A program made the position numbers and the translations under genes. Below, one piece after another: positions 39,466 through 49,048 of a stretch of DNA of 64,000 nt; the stretch's first letter is position 1; the number at the start of each line of letters is the position of its first letter. The DNA lies in contig SUXQ01000002.1 in NCBI GenBank assembly GCA_015060905.1, forward strand, positions 124,001 to 188,000, written 5' to 3'. The notes under the pieces were generated by a model. That model was not told the origin of the DNA, made no database searches, and saw nothing but the letters and a program-made list of their open reading frames with translations. This stretch comes from Bacteroidales bacterium (lineage in GTDB: Bacteria > Bacteroidota > Bacteroidia > Bacteroidales > Bacteroidaceae).

Positions 39466-41298
39466 ATGGAACACCGGGAGCATACAGCAAAGAAAGATTA
39501 TCTTAGGAGCATCGTAAACAATTTGCCTGATGCTCCCGGTTGCTATCAGTACCTGAACGATGAAGGTAATATAATATACGTCGGGAAGGCAAAAAACCTT
39601 AAACGTCGCGTATCGTCGTACTTCAACAAAGAGCAGCAAACGATGAAAACCCGACTGCTCGTATCGAAGATTGCAGACATAAAATACATTGTGGTAAACA
39701 GCGAGACAGATGCACTGCTGCTCGAAAATAACCTTATAAAAAAGCACAAGCCACGCTACAATGTACTACTAAAGGACGACAAGACCTACCCCTCAATCTG
39801 CATCACCGGAGAGTACTTTCCACGCATTTTCAAGACAAGAAAAATAGTTCCGAGTATAGGACGTTACTATGGTCCTTACAGTAACACAGGCGCACTGAAC
39901 ACACTTCTGCAACTGATAAAAGAGATGTACCCGTTGCGCACCTGTCGCCTGAATCTGACGCCGGAAACAGTGCGAAGCGGAAAATTCACACCCTGTCTGG
40001 AGTATCAGATAAAGAACTGCTGCGCACCCTGCATAGGAGCAGCCTCACACGATGAATACACTAAATACATCGAAGAGATAAGAGAAATTCTGCGAGGAGA
40101 CATAAAAAAACTATCCTCGAACATCATCGAGGAAATGAAAAGCGAAGCAGCCAACCTTAATTTTGAAAAAGCTCAAACATTAAAAGAAAGATACGAATTA
40201 ATCGAAAAGTTCAGGACGCGCAGCGAGGTTGTAAGCCCCATAATATCCAACGTAGATGTATTCTCGATAGAGAGCGATGAAAAGAGCGCATTTATCAATT
40301 TTCTGCACATCACAAACGGCTGCATCAACCAAGCATTCACCATCGAATACAAGAAACGATTGGACGAGAGCAACGAAGAACTTTTGATTATGGGCATAAT
40401 AGAAATGCGTGAAAGATTCAAAAGCCATGCACGCGAAATAATATTACCCGCAAACATCGAACTACCATTAGAAGGCGTAACGATCACCGTTCCGCAAAAA
40501 GGCGAGAAAAAACGCCTGCTGGCACTGTCGCAACTAAACGTGAAACAGTACAAGGCCGACCGCATGAAGATGGAAGAAAAACTGAATCCCGAACAAAAAG
40601 CCACACGACTGATGAAAGAGATTCAGCAAGAAATGAAAATGGAGAAAATGCCCCTTATAATCGAATGTTTCGACAACTCCAACATACAAGGAAGCGACGC
40701 AGTAGCCGCATGCGTAGTGTTCAAAAAACTTAAACCATCGAAAAAAGACTACCGAAAATACAACATAAAAACAGTCGTCGGCCCCGACGACTACGCATCG
40801 ATGAAAGAGGTTGTGCGCCGCCGCTACAAACGCGCCATCGAAGAAGATACTCCCCTACCCCAACTGATACTCGCCGACGGCGGAAAGGGACAAATGGAGG
40901 TCATACGCGAAGTTGTCGAGGACGAGCTTGGCCTTAACATTGCCATCGCCGGTCTTGTAAAAGACGGTCGTCACAGAACATCGGAACTAATCGTCGGAAA
41001 AAGCGGCGAAAGTATAGGCCTTAAACAGAACAGCGCACTATTCAAACTAATGACACAAATACAGGACGAAGTACACCGTTTCGCAATAACATTTCACCGC
41101 GACAAAAGAAGCAAACGACAAATAGCATCCGAGCTTGACAGCATCAAAGGAATAGGAGAAAAGACGAAGCAAACGCTACTCACACACTTCAAAAGCGTGA
41201 AAAGAATAAAAGAAGCAACAGCCGAAGAACTTACAAAAACAATAGGCGAAGCAAAAGCAAAAATCCTGCTCGATGCGTGGGGAAAAACAACAGTTTAA
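39466..41298 (+). CDS. uvrC: Excinuclease ABC subunit C
   Basis: LPDAPGCYQYLNDEGNIIYVGKAKNLKRRVSSYF (GIY-YIG), UVR motif, C-terminal HhH. Confidence 0.96.
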   Translation: MEHREHTAKKDYLRSIVNNLPDAPGCYQYLNDEGNIIYVGKAKNLKRRVSSYFNKEQQTMKTRLLVSKIADIKYIVVNSETDALLLENNLIKKHKPRYNVLLKDDKTYPSICITGEYFPRIFKTRKIVPSIGRYYGPYSNTGALNTLLQLIKEMYPLRTCRLNLTPETVRSGKFTPCLEYQIKNCCAPCIGAASHDEYTKYIEEIREILRGDIKKLSSNIIEEMKSEAANLNFEKAQTLKERYELIEKFRTRSEVVSPIISNVDVFSIESDEKSAFINFLHITNGCINQAFTIEYKKRLDESNEELLIMGIIEMRERFKSHAREIILPANIELPLEGVTITVPQKGEKKRLLALSQLNVKQYKADRMKMEEKLNPEQKATRLMKEIQQEMKMEKMPLIIECFDNSNIQGSDAVAACVVFKKLKPSKKDYRKYNIKTVVGPDDYASMKEVVRRRYKRAIEEDTPLPQLILADGGKGQMEVIREVVEDELGLNIAIAGLVKDGRHRTSELIVGKSGESIGLKQNSALFKLMTQIQDEVHRFAITFHRDKRSKRQIASELDSIKGIGEKTKQTLLTHFKSVKRIKEATAEELTKTIGEAKAKILLDAWGKTTV

Positions 41299-41309
41299 AT
41301 TTTCTTGAA

Positions 41310-41580
41310 AATATTCGTATCTTTGAGGTAAGCCTCTAAAATATACTGCACTCGCTTTAAAATACTAAAGCAAGCTTTGTATTTTGCTCGTTTGTTCCTA
41401 TCTTTGCGGTAAACCGCGAACACAGCCTGCACTCGCTGTAAAAAACATCTAAGCAAGCTTGATGTTTCTTGCTCGTTTGTTCCTATCTTTGTATAAGATA
41501 GGATTCGGCTCGGGAGAAAAAAATCAAGTAAACTTATTTTTTTCTCCACTCGCCTTTCACTATCTTTGTCGTAAAAGCAG
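41310..41580 (+). repeat. Tandem hairpin-promoter repeat array upstream of dtd
   Basis: Three CTCG-stem-CTCG units, each ending TATCTTTG (e.g. CTGCACTCGCTTTAAAATACTAAAGCAAGCTTTGTATTTTGCTCGTTTGTTCCTATCTTTG), plus a leading TATCTTTG. Confidence 0.85.
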
Positions 41581-41600
41581 ACTAGAAAATACCACAAACA

Positions 41601-42053
41601 ATGAGAATATTAATACAACGAGTAACAAGAGCATCCGTAACCATCAGCAAGGAGGTTAAATCGATGATAAACAACGGATTACTAATACTGATAGGCATCG
41701 AAGAGAGCGACAGCAACGAAGATATTGAATGGTTGGTAAAAAAATGCGTAAACCTGCGCATTTTCGACGATGAACAAGGCATTATGAATAAATCGATACT
41801 CGACAGCGGAGGCGACGTACTTGCAGTGAGCCAATTTACACTTATGGCATCCACCAAAAAAGGCAACCGCCCATCGTACATAAAAGCCGCAAAGCCCGAA
41901 ATATCCGTTCCCCTATACGAAGCATTCTGCCACAAGATGGAAGAGGCACTGAACAAACCCATAATGACCGGCGTTTTTGGAGCAGACATGCAAGTTGAGC
42001 TTATAAACGACGGCCCTGTAACCATACTCATAGACTCAAAAAACAGAGAATAA
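41601..42053 (+). CDS. dtd: D-aminoacyl-tRNA deacylase
   Basis: MRILIQRVTRASVTI, SQFTLMASTKKGNRPSY. Confidence 0.95.
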   Translation: MRILIQRVTRASVTISKEVKSMINNGLLILIGIEESDSNEDIEWLVKKCVNLRIFDDEQGIMNKSILDSGGDVLAVSQFTLMASTKKGNRPSYIKAAKPEISVPLYEAFCHKMEEALNKPIMTGVFGADMQVELINDGPVTILIDSKNRE

Positions 42054-42054
42054 A

Positions 42055-42378
42055 ATGACAATAAAAGAGGCACAAGAGAGAGTCGATGCTTGGATAAAAA
42101 AGTACGGCGTACGATATTTTGACGAACTTACAAATATGGCAATACTCACCGAAGAAGTTGGCGAAGTTGCCCGAATAATGGCACGTCGCTACGGCGAGCA
42201 ATCTTTCAAAGAGGGCGAAAAAAGCGACCTTGGCGACGAAATTGCCGACGTACTATGGGTACTTATCTGTATAGCCAACCAGACAGGCGTAGACCTTACG
42301 GAAGCACTGCAAAAAAACCTCGATAAAAAGACAAAAAGAGATTGCAACAGACACAACAATAATCCAAAGTTAAAATAA
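42055..42378 (+). CDS. MazG-like nucleotide pyrophosphohydrolase
   Basis: LTEEVGEVARIMARRYG, LGDEIADVLWVLICIANQ. Confidence 0.85.
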   Translation: MTIKEAQERVDAWIKKYGVRYFDELTNMAILTEEVGEVARIMARRYGEQSFKEGEKSDLGDEIADVLWVLICIANQTGVDLTEALQKNLDKKTKRDCNRHNNNPKLK

Positions 42379-42385
42379 AAATACC

Positions 42386-43312
42386 ATGAGCGAACATTGC
42401 CACTGTCACGATGAGGAGCATCTTTATCACGACCACAGCTGCGAAGAGCAGAGTAAATACGAGTTTGTGCTTAACGAATATGCCGACACCCCCACAGACG
42501 AAGAGATTGCACGAGCAATAAAAAGAGCCGGTGAAAAGGTCGAAAAAAACAACAATAAAGAAATATTGAAAAAACTTTTTGCCAGCCTGGACCTTACAAC
42601 CTTAAAATGCACAGACAATGCCGAGAGCGTGCTTGCGCTGACAGAAAAAGTAAACGCACTCGAGGAAAAATATCCCGACCTTAAAAATGTAGCGGCAATA
42701 TGCGTCTACCCAAACTTTGCAAGCATCGTCAGCCAATCGCTGGAGGTAGAGAATGTACAGGTAGCCTGCGTGTCGGGAGGATTCCCCTCGTCACAAACAT
42801 TCCCCGAAGTTAAGATAGCCGAAACTGCCCTCGCCTTAAAAGACGGAGCAACAGAAATAGACATTGTGCTGAGCGTAGGAAAATTCCTGAGCGGCGACTA
42901 CGAAAGTGTGTGCGACGAAATAGAAGAACTGAAAGACATTTGCGGAGAAAAGAGCCTGAAAGTAATATTGGAAACAGGCGTACTGCAAAGCACAGAAAAT
43001 ATAAAAAAAGCAGCCATTTTATCAATGTATTCCGGTGCCGATTTTATAAAAACCTCGACAGGAAAAGAAGCCTCCGGCGCAACACCCGAAGCAGCATATA
43101 TAATGTGCAAGGCAATAAAAGAGTATTACGCCAAGAGCGGAAGAAAAGTAGGATTCAAGGCAGCAGGAGGAATAAACAGCATAGAGGACGCGTTACTATA
43201 CTACAATATAGTTGAAGATACACTCGGCAAAGAGTGGCTCGACAGCAAACTTTTCAGAATAGGTACCAGTCGTCTGGCAAACACACTGCTGAGCGAAATT
43301 ACCGGTGAATAA
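42386..43312 (+). CDS. deoC: Deoxyribose-phosphate aldolase with His/Cys-rich N-terminal extension
   Basis: LDLTTLK, VILETGVL, FIKTSTGKEASGATPE, GFKAAGGIN; N-terminus MSEHCHCHDEEHLYHDHSCEE. Confidence 0.94.
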   Translation: MSEHCHCHDEEHLYHDHSCEEQSKYEFVLNEYADTPTDEEIARAIKRAGEKVEKNNNKEILKKLFASLDLTTLKCTDNAESVLALTEKVNALEEKYPDLKNVAAICVYPNFASIVSQSLEVENVQVACVSGGFPSSQTFPEVKIAETALALKDGATEIDIVLSVGKFLSGDYESVCDEIEELKDICGEKSLKVILETGVLQSTENIKKAAILSMYSGADFIKTSTGKEASGATPEAAYIMCKAIKEYYAKSGRKVGFKAAGGINSIEDALLYYNIVEDTLGKEWLDSKLFRIGTSRLANTLLSEITGE

Positions 43313-43342
43313 AATTCGATAAAAACACTAAAAAATAATACT

Positions 43343-45073
43343 ATGAAAAAGATTCTATTGTATTTTTTTGCCCTTTTCATCGCTGTAACATTAACAGCGC
43401 AGGAGCGTGAGACAATATGGCCGAAGAAGAAAATGCCCAACAGACAAGAGCATCAGATAGCGGCAATGACCAACGAAACAAGCGCGAAAGGATTCAAAGC
43501 CGACAAGCACAGAATAGCTTACCTCGATTGGTACGAAGCACCGTCAGAAGAGACAAAGAACGGAGGCTGCATGATACTAATCTCGGGCGGAAGCTACGAA
43601 TGTTGCTGCGACGTTGGCCTCATAAAAAAATGGAACGAAGAATTTACGAAACTCGGATTCCAATGCGTAAACTTCGTGTACCGCACCCCGCGTCCCGTAG
43701 GGCTGCCCATTTACCAGACAGCATGGGAGGACGGACAGCGCGCAGTGCGCATGATAAGAAGCGAAGCTGAAAAGAGAGGCTTCGACCCCGAAAAAATAGG
43801 AGTAATATCAATGTCGGCAGGCTCGCATCTGGCACTGTTGCTTGCTACAAGTTCGCAGACCCGCGCCTACCAGCCTATAGACAAACTCGACTCACTCTCG
43901 TGCCACATAAATTGGGCAATAGTAAACGCACCGGCCTATGGAACAACAGACGCCGAAAGCGGAACACCCGCCACACGTCAAGGATACGGCAGCGACGTAA
44001 AACTGAGCAAAGTATTCAAGTTCGACGAGCGCACCTGCCCCATGAGCCTTCATCATGGCGGTAGAGACATCTACGCACCGCAGACCTCTACCCTCGTCTA
44101 CCGTCAGTTGCGCCGCATGAAAATCCCCGCCGAGCTTCACCTTTATGCCGACAAAGGACACGGAGCCTTTGGCCTCGAACGAGGAATAGAATTCATGCGT
44201 CAGATGGGCTATATTACCCCCCTTGCAAAAGCCGAGAAAATTATGGAAAGATACCCCGACGACAATAACCGCGCATCACACTCAAAAGCCAACGTATGGC
44301 CCGAAGGCAAGATGCCCGATGCACAAGAAAAGCAGTGTATACCTTACATAGAGTGGCACATGCCCAAAGAGCTTAAGACAAAAGCCATACAGATAATCTA
44401 CTCCGGTGGAAGCTACACAGGCAACAACCCCGACGGCTTTGAGGTTACGCCCTACCGCCGCTACCTTAACGAAAAGGGAATGGCAGTTGTAACACTTAAA
44501 TACCGCACCCCGCGCCCCGTAGGCCTCGCAAAGCACACAACAGCATGGCAAGACCTGCAACGCACCATACGCATCGTCAGAAAAGAGGCAGCGTCACGCG
44601 GACTCGACCCCAACCGCATAGGAATAATGGGAAGCTCGGCCGGCGGACACCTGACACTTATGGGCGTAACATCGTCACTGCACAATTCGTACCTACCCAT
44701 CGACGACACAGACAAACTCCCCTGCAACGTACAATGGGGAATAGGAATCTACCCCGCATACGCACTCACCGACGGCCTTGAGAGCCCCAACAAAGAGGGA
44801 GGAAACGAAGATAGTGCGACCCTCGCACCGGAATTCTCATTTGACCTAAAGACCGCCCCCATGCTCTTTATACACGGCGACGCCGATGGCTGGGCAGCGA
44901 TGAATTCTGTAAAAACATGGGAAAAACTGTTGCAGATGGGCATACAGTCCGAGCTTCACACCCTTGCCAAACGCAACCACTGTTTCCAAGATACTTCATC
45001 GCCGGGAACAGGCAGCTACACACATATTGATAGAATATGGGAATTCCTAACAGCAAAAGGATTCAACAAATAA
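43343..45073 (+). CDS. Secreted tandem-domain alpha/beta hydrolase (BD-FAE/xylan-esterase-like)
   Basis: Two internally homologous domains, each with YRTPRPVGL and G.(S)SAG(S/G)H nucleophile-elbow motifs; signal peptide. Confidence 0.85.
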   Translation: MKKILLYFFALFIAVTLTAQERETIWPKKKMPNRQEHQIAAMTNETSAKGFKADKHRIAYLDWYEAPSEETKNGGCMILISGGSYECCCDVGLIKKWNEEFTKLGFQCVNFVYRTPRPVGLPIYQTAWEDGQRAVRMIRSEAEKRGFDPEKIGVISMSAGSHLALLLATSSQTRAYQPIDKLDSLSCHINWAIVNAPAYGTTDAESGTPATRQGYGSDVKLSKVFKFDERTCPMSLHHGGRDIYAPQTSTLVYRQLRRMKIPAELHLYADKGHGAFGLERGIEFMRQMGYITPLAKAEKIMERYPDDNNRASHSKANVWPEGKMPDAQEKQCIPYIEWHMPKELKTKAIQIIYSGGSYTGNNPDGFEVTPYRRYLNEKGMAVVTLKYRTPRPVGLAKHTTAWQDLQRTIRIVRKEAASRGLDPNRIGIMGSSAGGHLTLMGVTSSLHNSYLPIDDTDKLPCNVQWGIGIYPAYALTDGLESPNKEGGNEDSATLAPEFSFDLKTAPMLFIHGDADGWAAMNSVKTWEKLLQMGIQSELHTLAKRNHCFQDTSSPGTGSYTHIDRIWEFLTAKGFNK

Positions 45074-45080
45074 GAGTGCA

Positions 45081-45125
45081 TTAAACACAAAAAACACCGC
45101 TAAAAACGGTGTTTTTTGTGTTTAA
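45081..45125. terminator. Bidirectional terminator
   Basis: TTAAACACAAAAAACACCG..CGGTGTTTTTTGTGTTTAA between convergent genes. Confidence 0.85.
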
Positions 45126-45136
45126 TAAAGTATCTG

Positions 45137-46114
45137 TTACTTATTTCTCGAAATTGCAAAATCAAGATAAAGAGTCAATGCCTCGCGTAACTCATCGGGA
45201 ACCGATGAGGGAATAACGGCCAATGCTTCGGCACGAAAATCCTCGATACGCTTAAGCGCATATTCAATCCCCCCCCCTTCTTTCGACAATTTAATGAGAG
45301 AATCAATCTCTTCGTCGCCCATAGTATACCCCTCGTTCAGTTTAGAGAACAGACCCCTTACAAACGGGTCGTCACAGTTATTAAGCACATACAGAGCAGG
45401 AAGAGTAATCTTGCCCTCGCGCATGTCACTACCAGTAGGCTTGCCAACCTCCTCAGAATCGTAATAATCGAAAATATCATCCTTTATCTGGAAACAGATT
45501 CCCAAAAGTTCGCCGAAACGGGCAAAAGCATCGACAATAGCAGCATCGGCACCTACCGACAATGCCCCGAAGCGGCAACAGGTTGCAAAAAGCGACGCAG
45601 TCTTGTTGCGTATAACCTCAATATAATTCTCTTCGGAAAAACCACCCTTATGCTGCAACTGCAACTGCAACAGCTCACCCTTGCTCAAGCTCTGCCCAAG
45701 AACGGACAAATTCTCGATTATTTCGACGTTTTTTGTCAATGCAGCATTCTGTAACGACGAAGAAAATACATAATCGCCTGCAAGAATAGCTATACGGTTC
45801 GAAAAAAGAGTGTGCAACGACGGAAGGCCGCGACGCATGGGACTCTCATCAACAACATCATCGTGAAGGAGGCTCGCCGTATGCAACAATTCGAGTGCCG
45901 CCGCAGCATAATTCGTACACTCACAAACGGTGCCGGCTACGCTTTTTGCCGTCAGAAGCACAAGCATAGGCCGCATCATTTTGCCCGAAGTGCGGCTCAC
46001 ATGCAGAAGTGCACGGTCGAGAAGAGGAACATTGCTGCGAAAAAGTGTAGCGTAATACTCCTTAAAAGCGGTAAATTCAACCTCTATTGGTTGCAATATT
46101 GTGGTAAGACTCAT
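45137..46114 (-). CDS. Polyprenyl (octaprenyl-type) diphosphate synthase
   Basis: LLHDDVVDESPMRRG, QIKDDIFDYYDSEEVGKPTGSDMREGKITLP; start placed at MSLTTILQ. Confidence 0.92.
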   Translation of the reverse strand: MSLTTILQPIEVEFTAFKEYYATLFRSNVPLLDRALLHVSRTSGKMMRPMLVLLTAKSVAGTVCECTNYAAAALELLHTASLLHDDVVDESPMRRGLPSLHTLFSNRIAILAGDYVFSSSLQNAALTKNVEIIENLSVLGQSLSKGELLQLQLQHKGGFSEENYIEVIRNKTASLFATCCRFGALSVGADAAIVDAFARFGELLGICFQIKDDIFDYYDSEEVGKPTGSDMREGKITLPALYVLNNCDDPFVRGLFSKLNEGYTMGDEEIDSLIKLSKEGGGIEYALKRIEDFRAEALAVIPSSVPDELREALTLYLDFAISRNK

Positions 46115-46212
46115 ATACACGTAACATCTTATTTTTGCAAAAGTAATAAAAAGAATAGGCAAAATAGCAAAATTTGAGTATTTTTACATTCGCATATATT
46201 TAATAATATAAG

Positions 46213-49035
46213 ATGAAGAAACTTTTTTTGCTTGACGCATACGCGCTTATCTACCGCGCATACTACGCATTTATAAAAAATCCAAGAATAAACTCAAAGG
46301 GATTCAATACTTCGGCAATATTAGGCTTTGTAAACACATTGGAAGATGTGCTGAAAAAAGAGAACCCCGACTACATAGGTGTCGCCTTCGACCCCAAAGG
46401 AAAGACCTTCCGCCACGAGGCCTACGAAGAGTACAAAGCCCAACGCGAGGAGACACCCGAGGTTATACGAGAATCGGTCCCCATCATCAAAGAGATTCTC
46501 GCCGCATACAGAATACCCATACTCGAAGTACCCGGCTACGAGGCAGACGATGTTGTAGGCACGCTCGCCAAACAGGCCGAGGGGAAAGGGGTAACAACAT
46601 TTATGATGACCCCCGACAAAGACTACGGGCAGTTAGTGACAGATTCTACATTCATCTATCGTCCGAAATACGGCGACAAGGAATTTGAAATAATGACCCC
46701 GCAGAGAGTAGTCGAAAAATTCGGCCTTAAAAGAACCGAGCAGGTAATAGACCTGCTGGGACTAATGGGCGACTCGAGCGACAATATTCCCGGCTGCCCC
46801 GGAGTGGGAGAAAAGACCGCGCAGAAACTCATCGCCGAATTTGACAACATCGACAACCTGCTTGCAAACACCGACAAGCTGAAAGGGGCACTGAAAATAA
46901 AAATAGAAGAGAACAAAGAGAAGATACTCTTCAGCCGATTCCTTGCGACGATAAAAACAGACGTACCCATAGAGCTTAATATGGAAGCTCTCAGACGCGA
47001 GACACCCGACGAAGAGAAACTCACCACCCTACTCGACTTTTACGAACTGCGCGCACTGAAAGAGAGAGTGAAAAAAAACAATTTCACACTCGACCTCTTC
47101 GGCGAGCCCATCGTGACAGAAAAAACAGTCGCCACACAAAAAACGACAAAAAGCGACAAAATTCAAGGCTCACTCTTTGATTTTTTTGAGGGGGAGAGTA
47201 CGGATGAAGAAAAAAAATCGACGCATTTGAGCTTAAAAGACCTAAAATACACCTATCATCTTATTGATAAAGAAGAAGATATACCCCATTTAATCACTGT
47301 ACTGAAAAATGCGCAAACTGTGTGCATCGACACAGAAACAACAAGCACCAACGCCATAGAGGCCGAACTTGTGGGCATGAGTTTCGCCACAGAGGAAAAT
47401 TGCGCCTACTATGTGCATGTTCCCAAAGAGAGAGAAGCTGCACAAAGAATCGTGAATATGTTCAAAGAGATATTCGAGGACGAAAAAACAGAAAAGGTGG
47501 GACAAAATATGAAGTACGACATTATCGTACTCTCGAACTACGGCGCACAGCTTAAAGGAAAGATGTTCGACACAATGATAGCCCATTATGTTCTTCAGCC
47601 CGAACTTTACCACAGCATGGACTATATGGCCGAAACTTACCTGAACTACGAAACAATAAAAATAGAATCACTAATAGGCGAGCGTGGCAAAAAACAGCGT
47701 AACATGCGCGACCTTACAGCCGAGCAGATATATGAATATGCCTGCGAAGATGCCGACGTTACCCTGAAACTGAGAAATATCCTCGCCGAAGAACTGAAAA
47801 AAGAGGATTGCGAGAAACTCTTCTACGAAATAGAAATGCCACTGATGCCCGTACTTGCTTACATGGAGCGCAACGGCGCAAGGATAAACACAGCCTCGCT
47901 TAAAGAGACCTCTACCCTATTTACCGGCCGCATACGTGAGATTGAAGAAAAAATCTACGAGCTTGCAGGCGAACACTTCAATATTGCCTCGCCCAAGCAG
48001 GTGGGCGACATACTTTTCGGCAAACTGAAAATTGTAGAAAAGCCCAAAAAGACAAAGACCGGACAGTTTGTAACATCCGAAGAGGTACTTACACAAGTGC
48101 AGCACAAACACCCGATAGTAAAATACATATTGCAGTATCGAGGACTGAAAAAACTGCTAAGCACATACGTCGATGCCCTGCCCGAACTAATAAACAGTCG
48201 TACAGGCAAGATACACACCTCGTACAACCAGACAGTGACAGCCACCGGTCGTCTAAGCTCCAGCAACCCCAACCTGCAAAATATCCCCATACGCGACGAG
48301 GATGGCAAAGAGGTGCGCAAGGCATTTATTCCCGAAGATGGAGAGCTGTTCCTCTCGGCCGACTACTCGCAGATAGAGCTGCGAATAATGGCGCATCTGA
48401 GCGGTGACAAAAATATGATAAACGACTTTACAAGCGGACATGACATTCACGCAGCCACAGCCGCAAAAATCTACAAAAAAAACATCGAAGAGGTTACAAA
48501 AGACGAACGCCGCAAGGCAAAAGTCGCAAATTTCGGCATAATTTACGGAATATCGGTATTCGGCCTTGCCGAGCGTATGAACGTCGACCGCCGCGAAGCA
48601 AAAGAGCTTATAGACAACTATTTTGCCACTTACCCCGACATTTGCGCCTACATTGAACGCTGCAAGGAGCAGGCGCGAGCAAACGGCTACGTAACCACTC
48701 TGTTCGGACGCAAACGCTTCTTGCCGGACATAAATTCGCGCAACGCAGTAGTGCGCGGATACGCCGAACGAAACGCTGTAAACGCCCCCATTCAGGGCAG
48801 TGCCGCCGACATTATAAAGGTTGCAATGATAAACATCCACCGACGCATGAAAGAGGAAAATATGCACTCGACAATGATACTGCAGGTACACGACGAGCTT
48901 AACTTCAGCATCGCAGCCGAAGAGCGCGACAAGATGCAACAGCTTGTCGTCGAGGAAATGCAGCGTGCCTGCACGCTGAGCGTACCCCTTACCGCCGACT
49001 ATGGCTGGGGCGCAAATTGGTTGGAAGCGCATTAA
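46213..49035 (+). CDS. polA: DNA polymerase I
   Basis: 5'-nuclease domain, 3'-5' exonuclease (CIDTETTSTNA), polymerase (SADYSQIELRIMAHLS, ERNAVNAPIQGSAADIIK). Confidence 0.97.
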   Translation: MKKLFLLDAYALIYRAYYAFIKNPRINSKGFNTSAILGFVNTLEDVLKKENPDYIGVAFDPKGKTFRHEAYEEYKAQREETPEVIRESVPIIKEILAAYRIPILEVPGYEADDVVGTLAKQAEGKGVTTFMMTPDKDYGQLVTDSTFIYRPKYGDKEFEIMTPQRVVEKFGLKRTEQVIDLLGLMGDSSDNIPGCPGVGEKTAQKLIAEFDNIDNLLANTDKLKGALKIKIEENKEKILFSRFLATIKTDVPIELNMEALRRETPDEEKLTTLLDFYELRALKERVKKNNFTLDLFGEPIVTEKTVATQKTTKSDKIQGSLFDFFEGESTDEEKKSTHLSLKDLKYTYHLIDKEEDIPHLITVLKNAQTVCIDTETTSTNAIEAELVGMSFATEENCAYYVHVPKEREAAQRIVNMFKEIFEDEKTEKVGQNMKYDIIVLSNYGAQLKGKMFDTMIAHYVLQPELYHSMDYMAETYLNYETIKIESLIGERGKKQRNMRDLTAEQIYEYACEDADVTLKLRNILAEELKKEDCEKLFYEIEMPLMPVLAYMERNGARINTASLKETSTLFTGRIREIEEKIYELAGEHFNIASPKQVGDILFGKLKIVEKPKKTKTGQFVTSEEVLTQVQHKHPIVKYILQYRGLKKLLSTYVDALPELINSRTGKIHTSYNQTVTATGRLSSSNPNLQNIPIRDEDGKEVRKAFIPEDGELFLSADYSQIELRIMAHLSGDKNMINDFTSGHDIHAATAAKIYKKNIEEVTKDERRKAKVANFGIIYGISVFGLAERMNVDRREAKELIDNYFATYPDICAYIERCKEQARANGYVTTLFGRKRFLPDINSRNAVVRGYAERNAVNAPIQGSAADIIKVAMINIHRRMKEENMHSTMILQVHDELNFSIAAEERDKMQQLVVEEMQRACTLSVPLTADYGWGANWLEAH

Positions 49036-49048
49036 AAAACAAATAACT

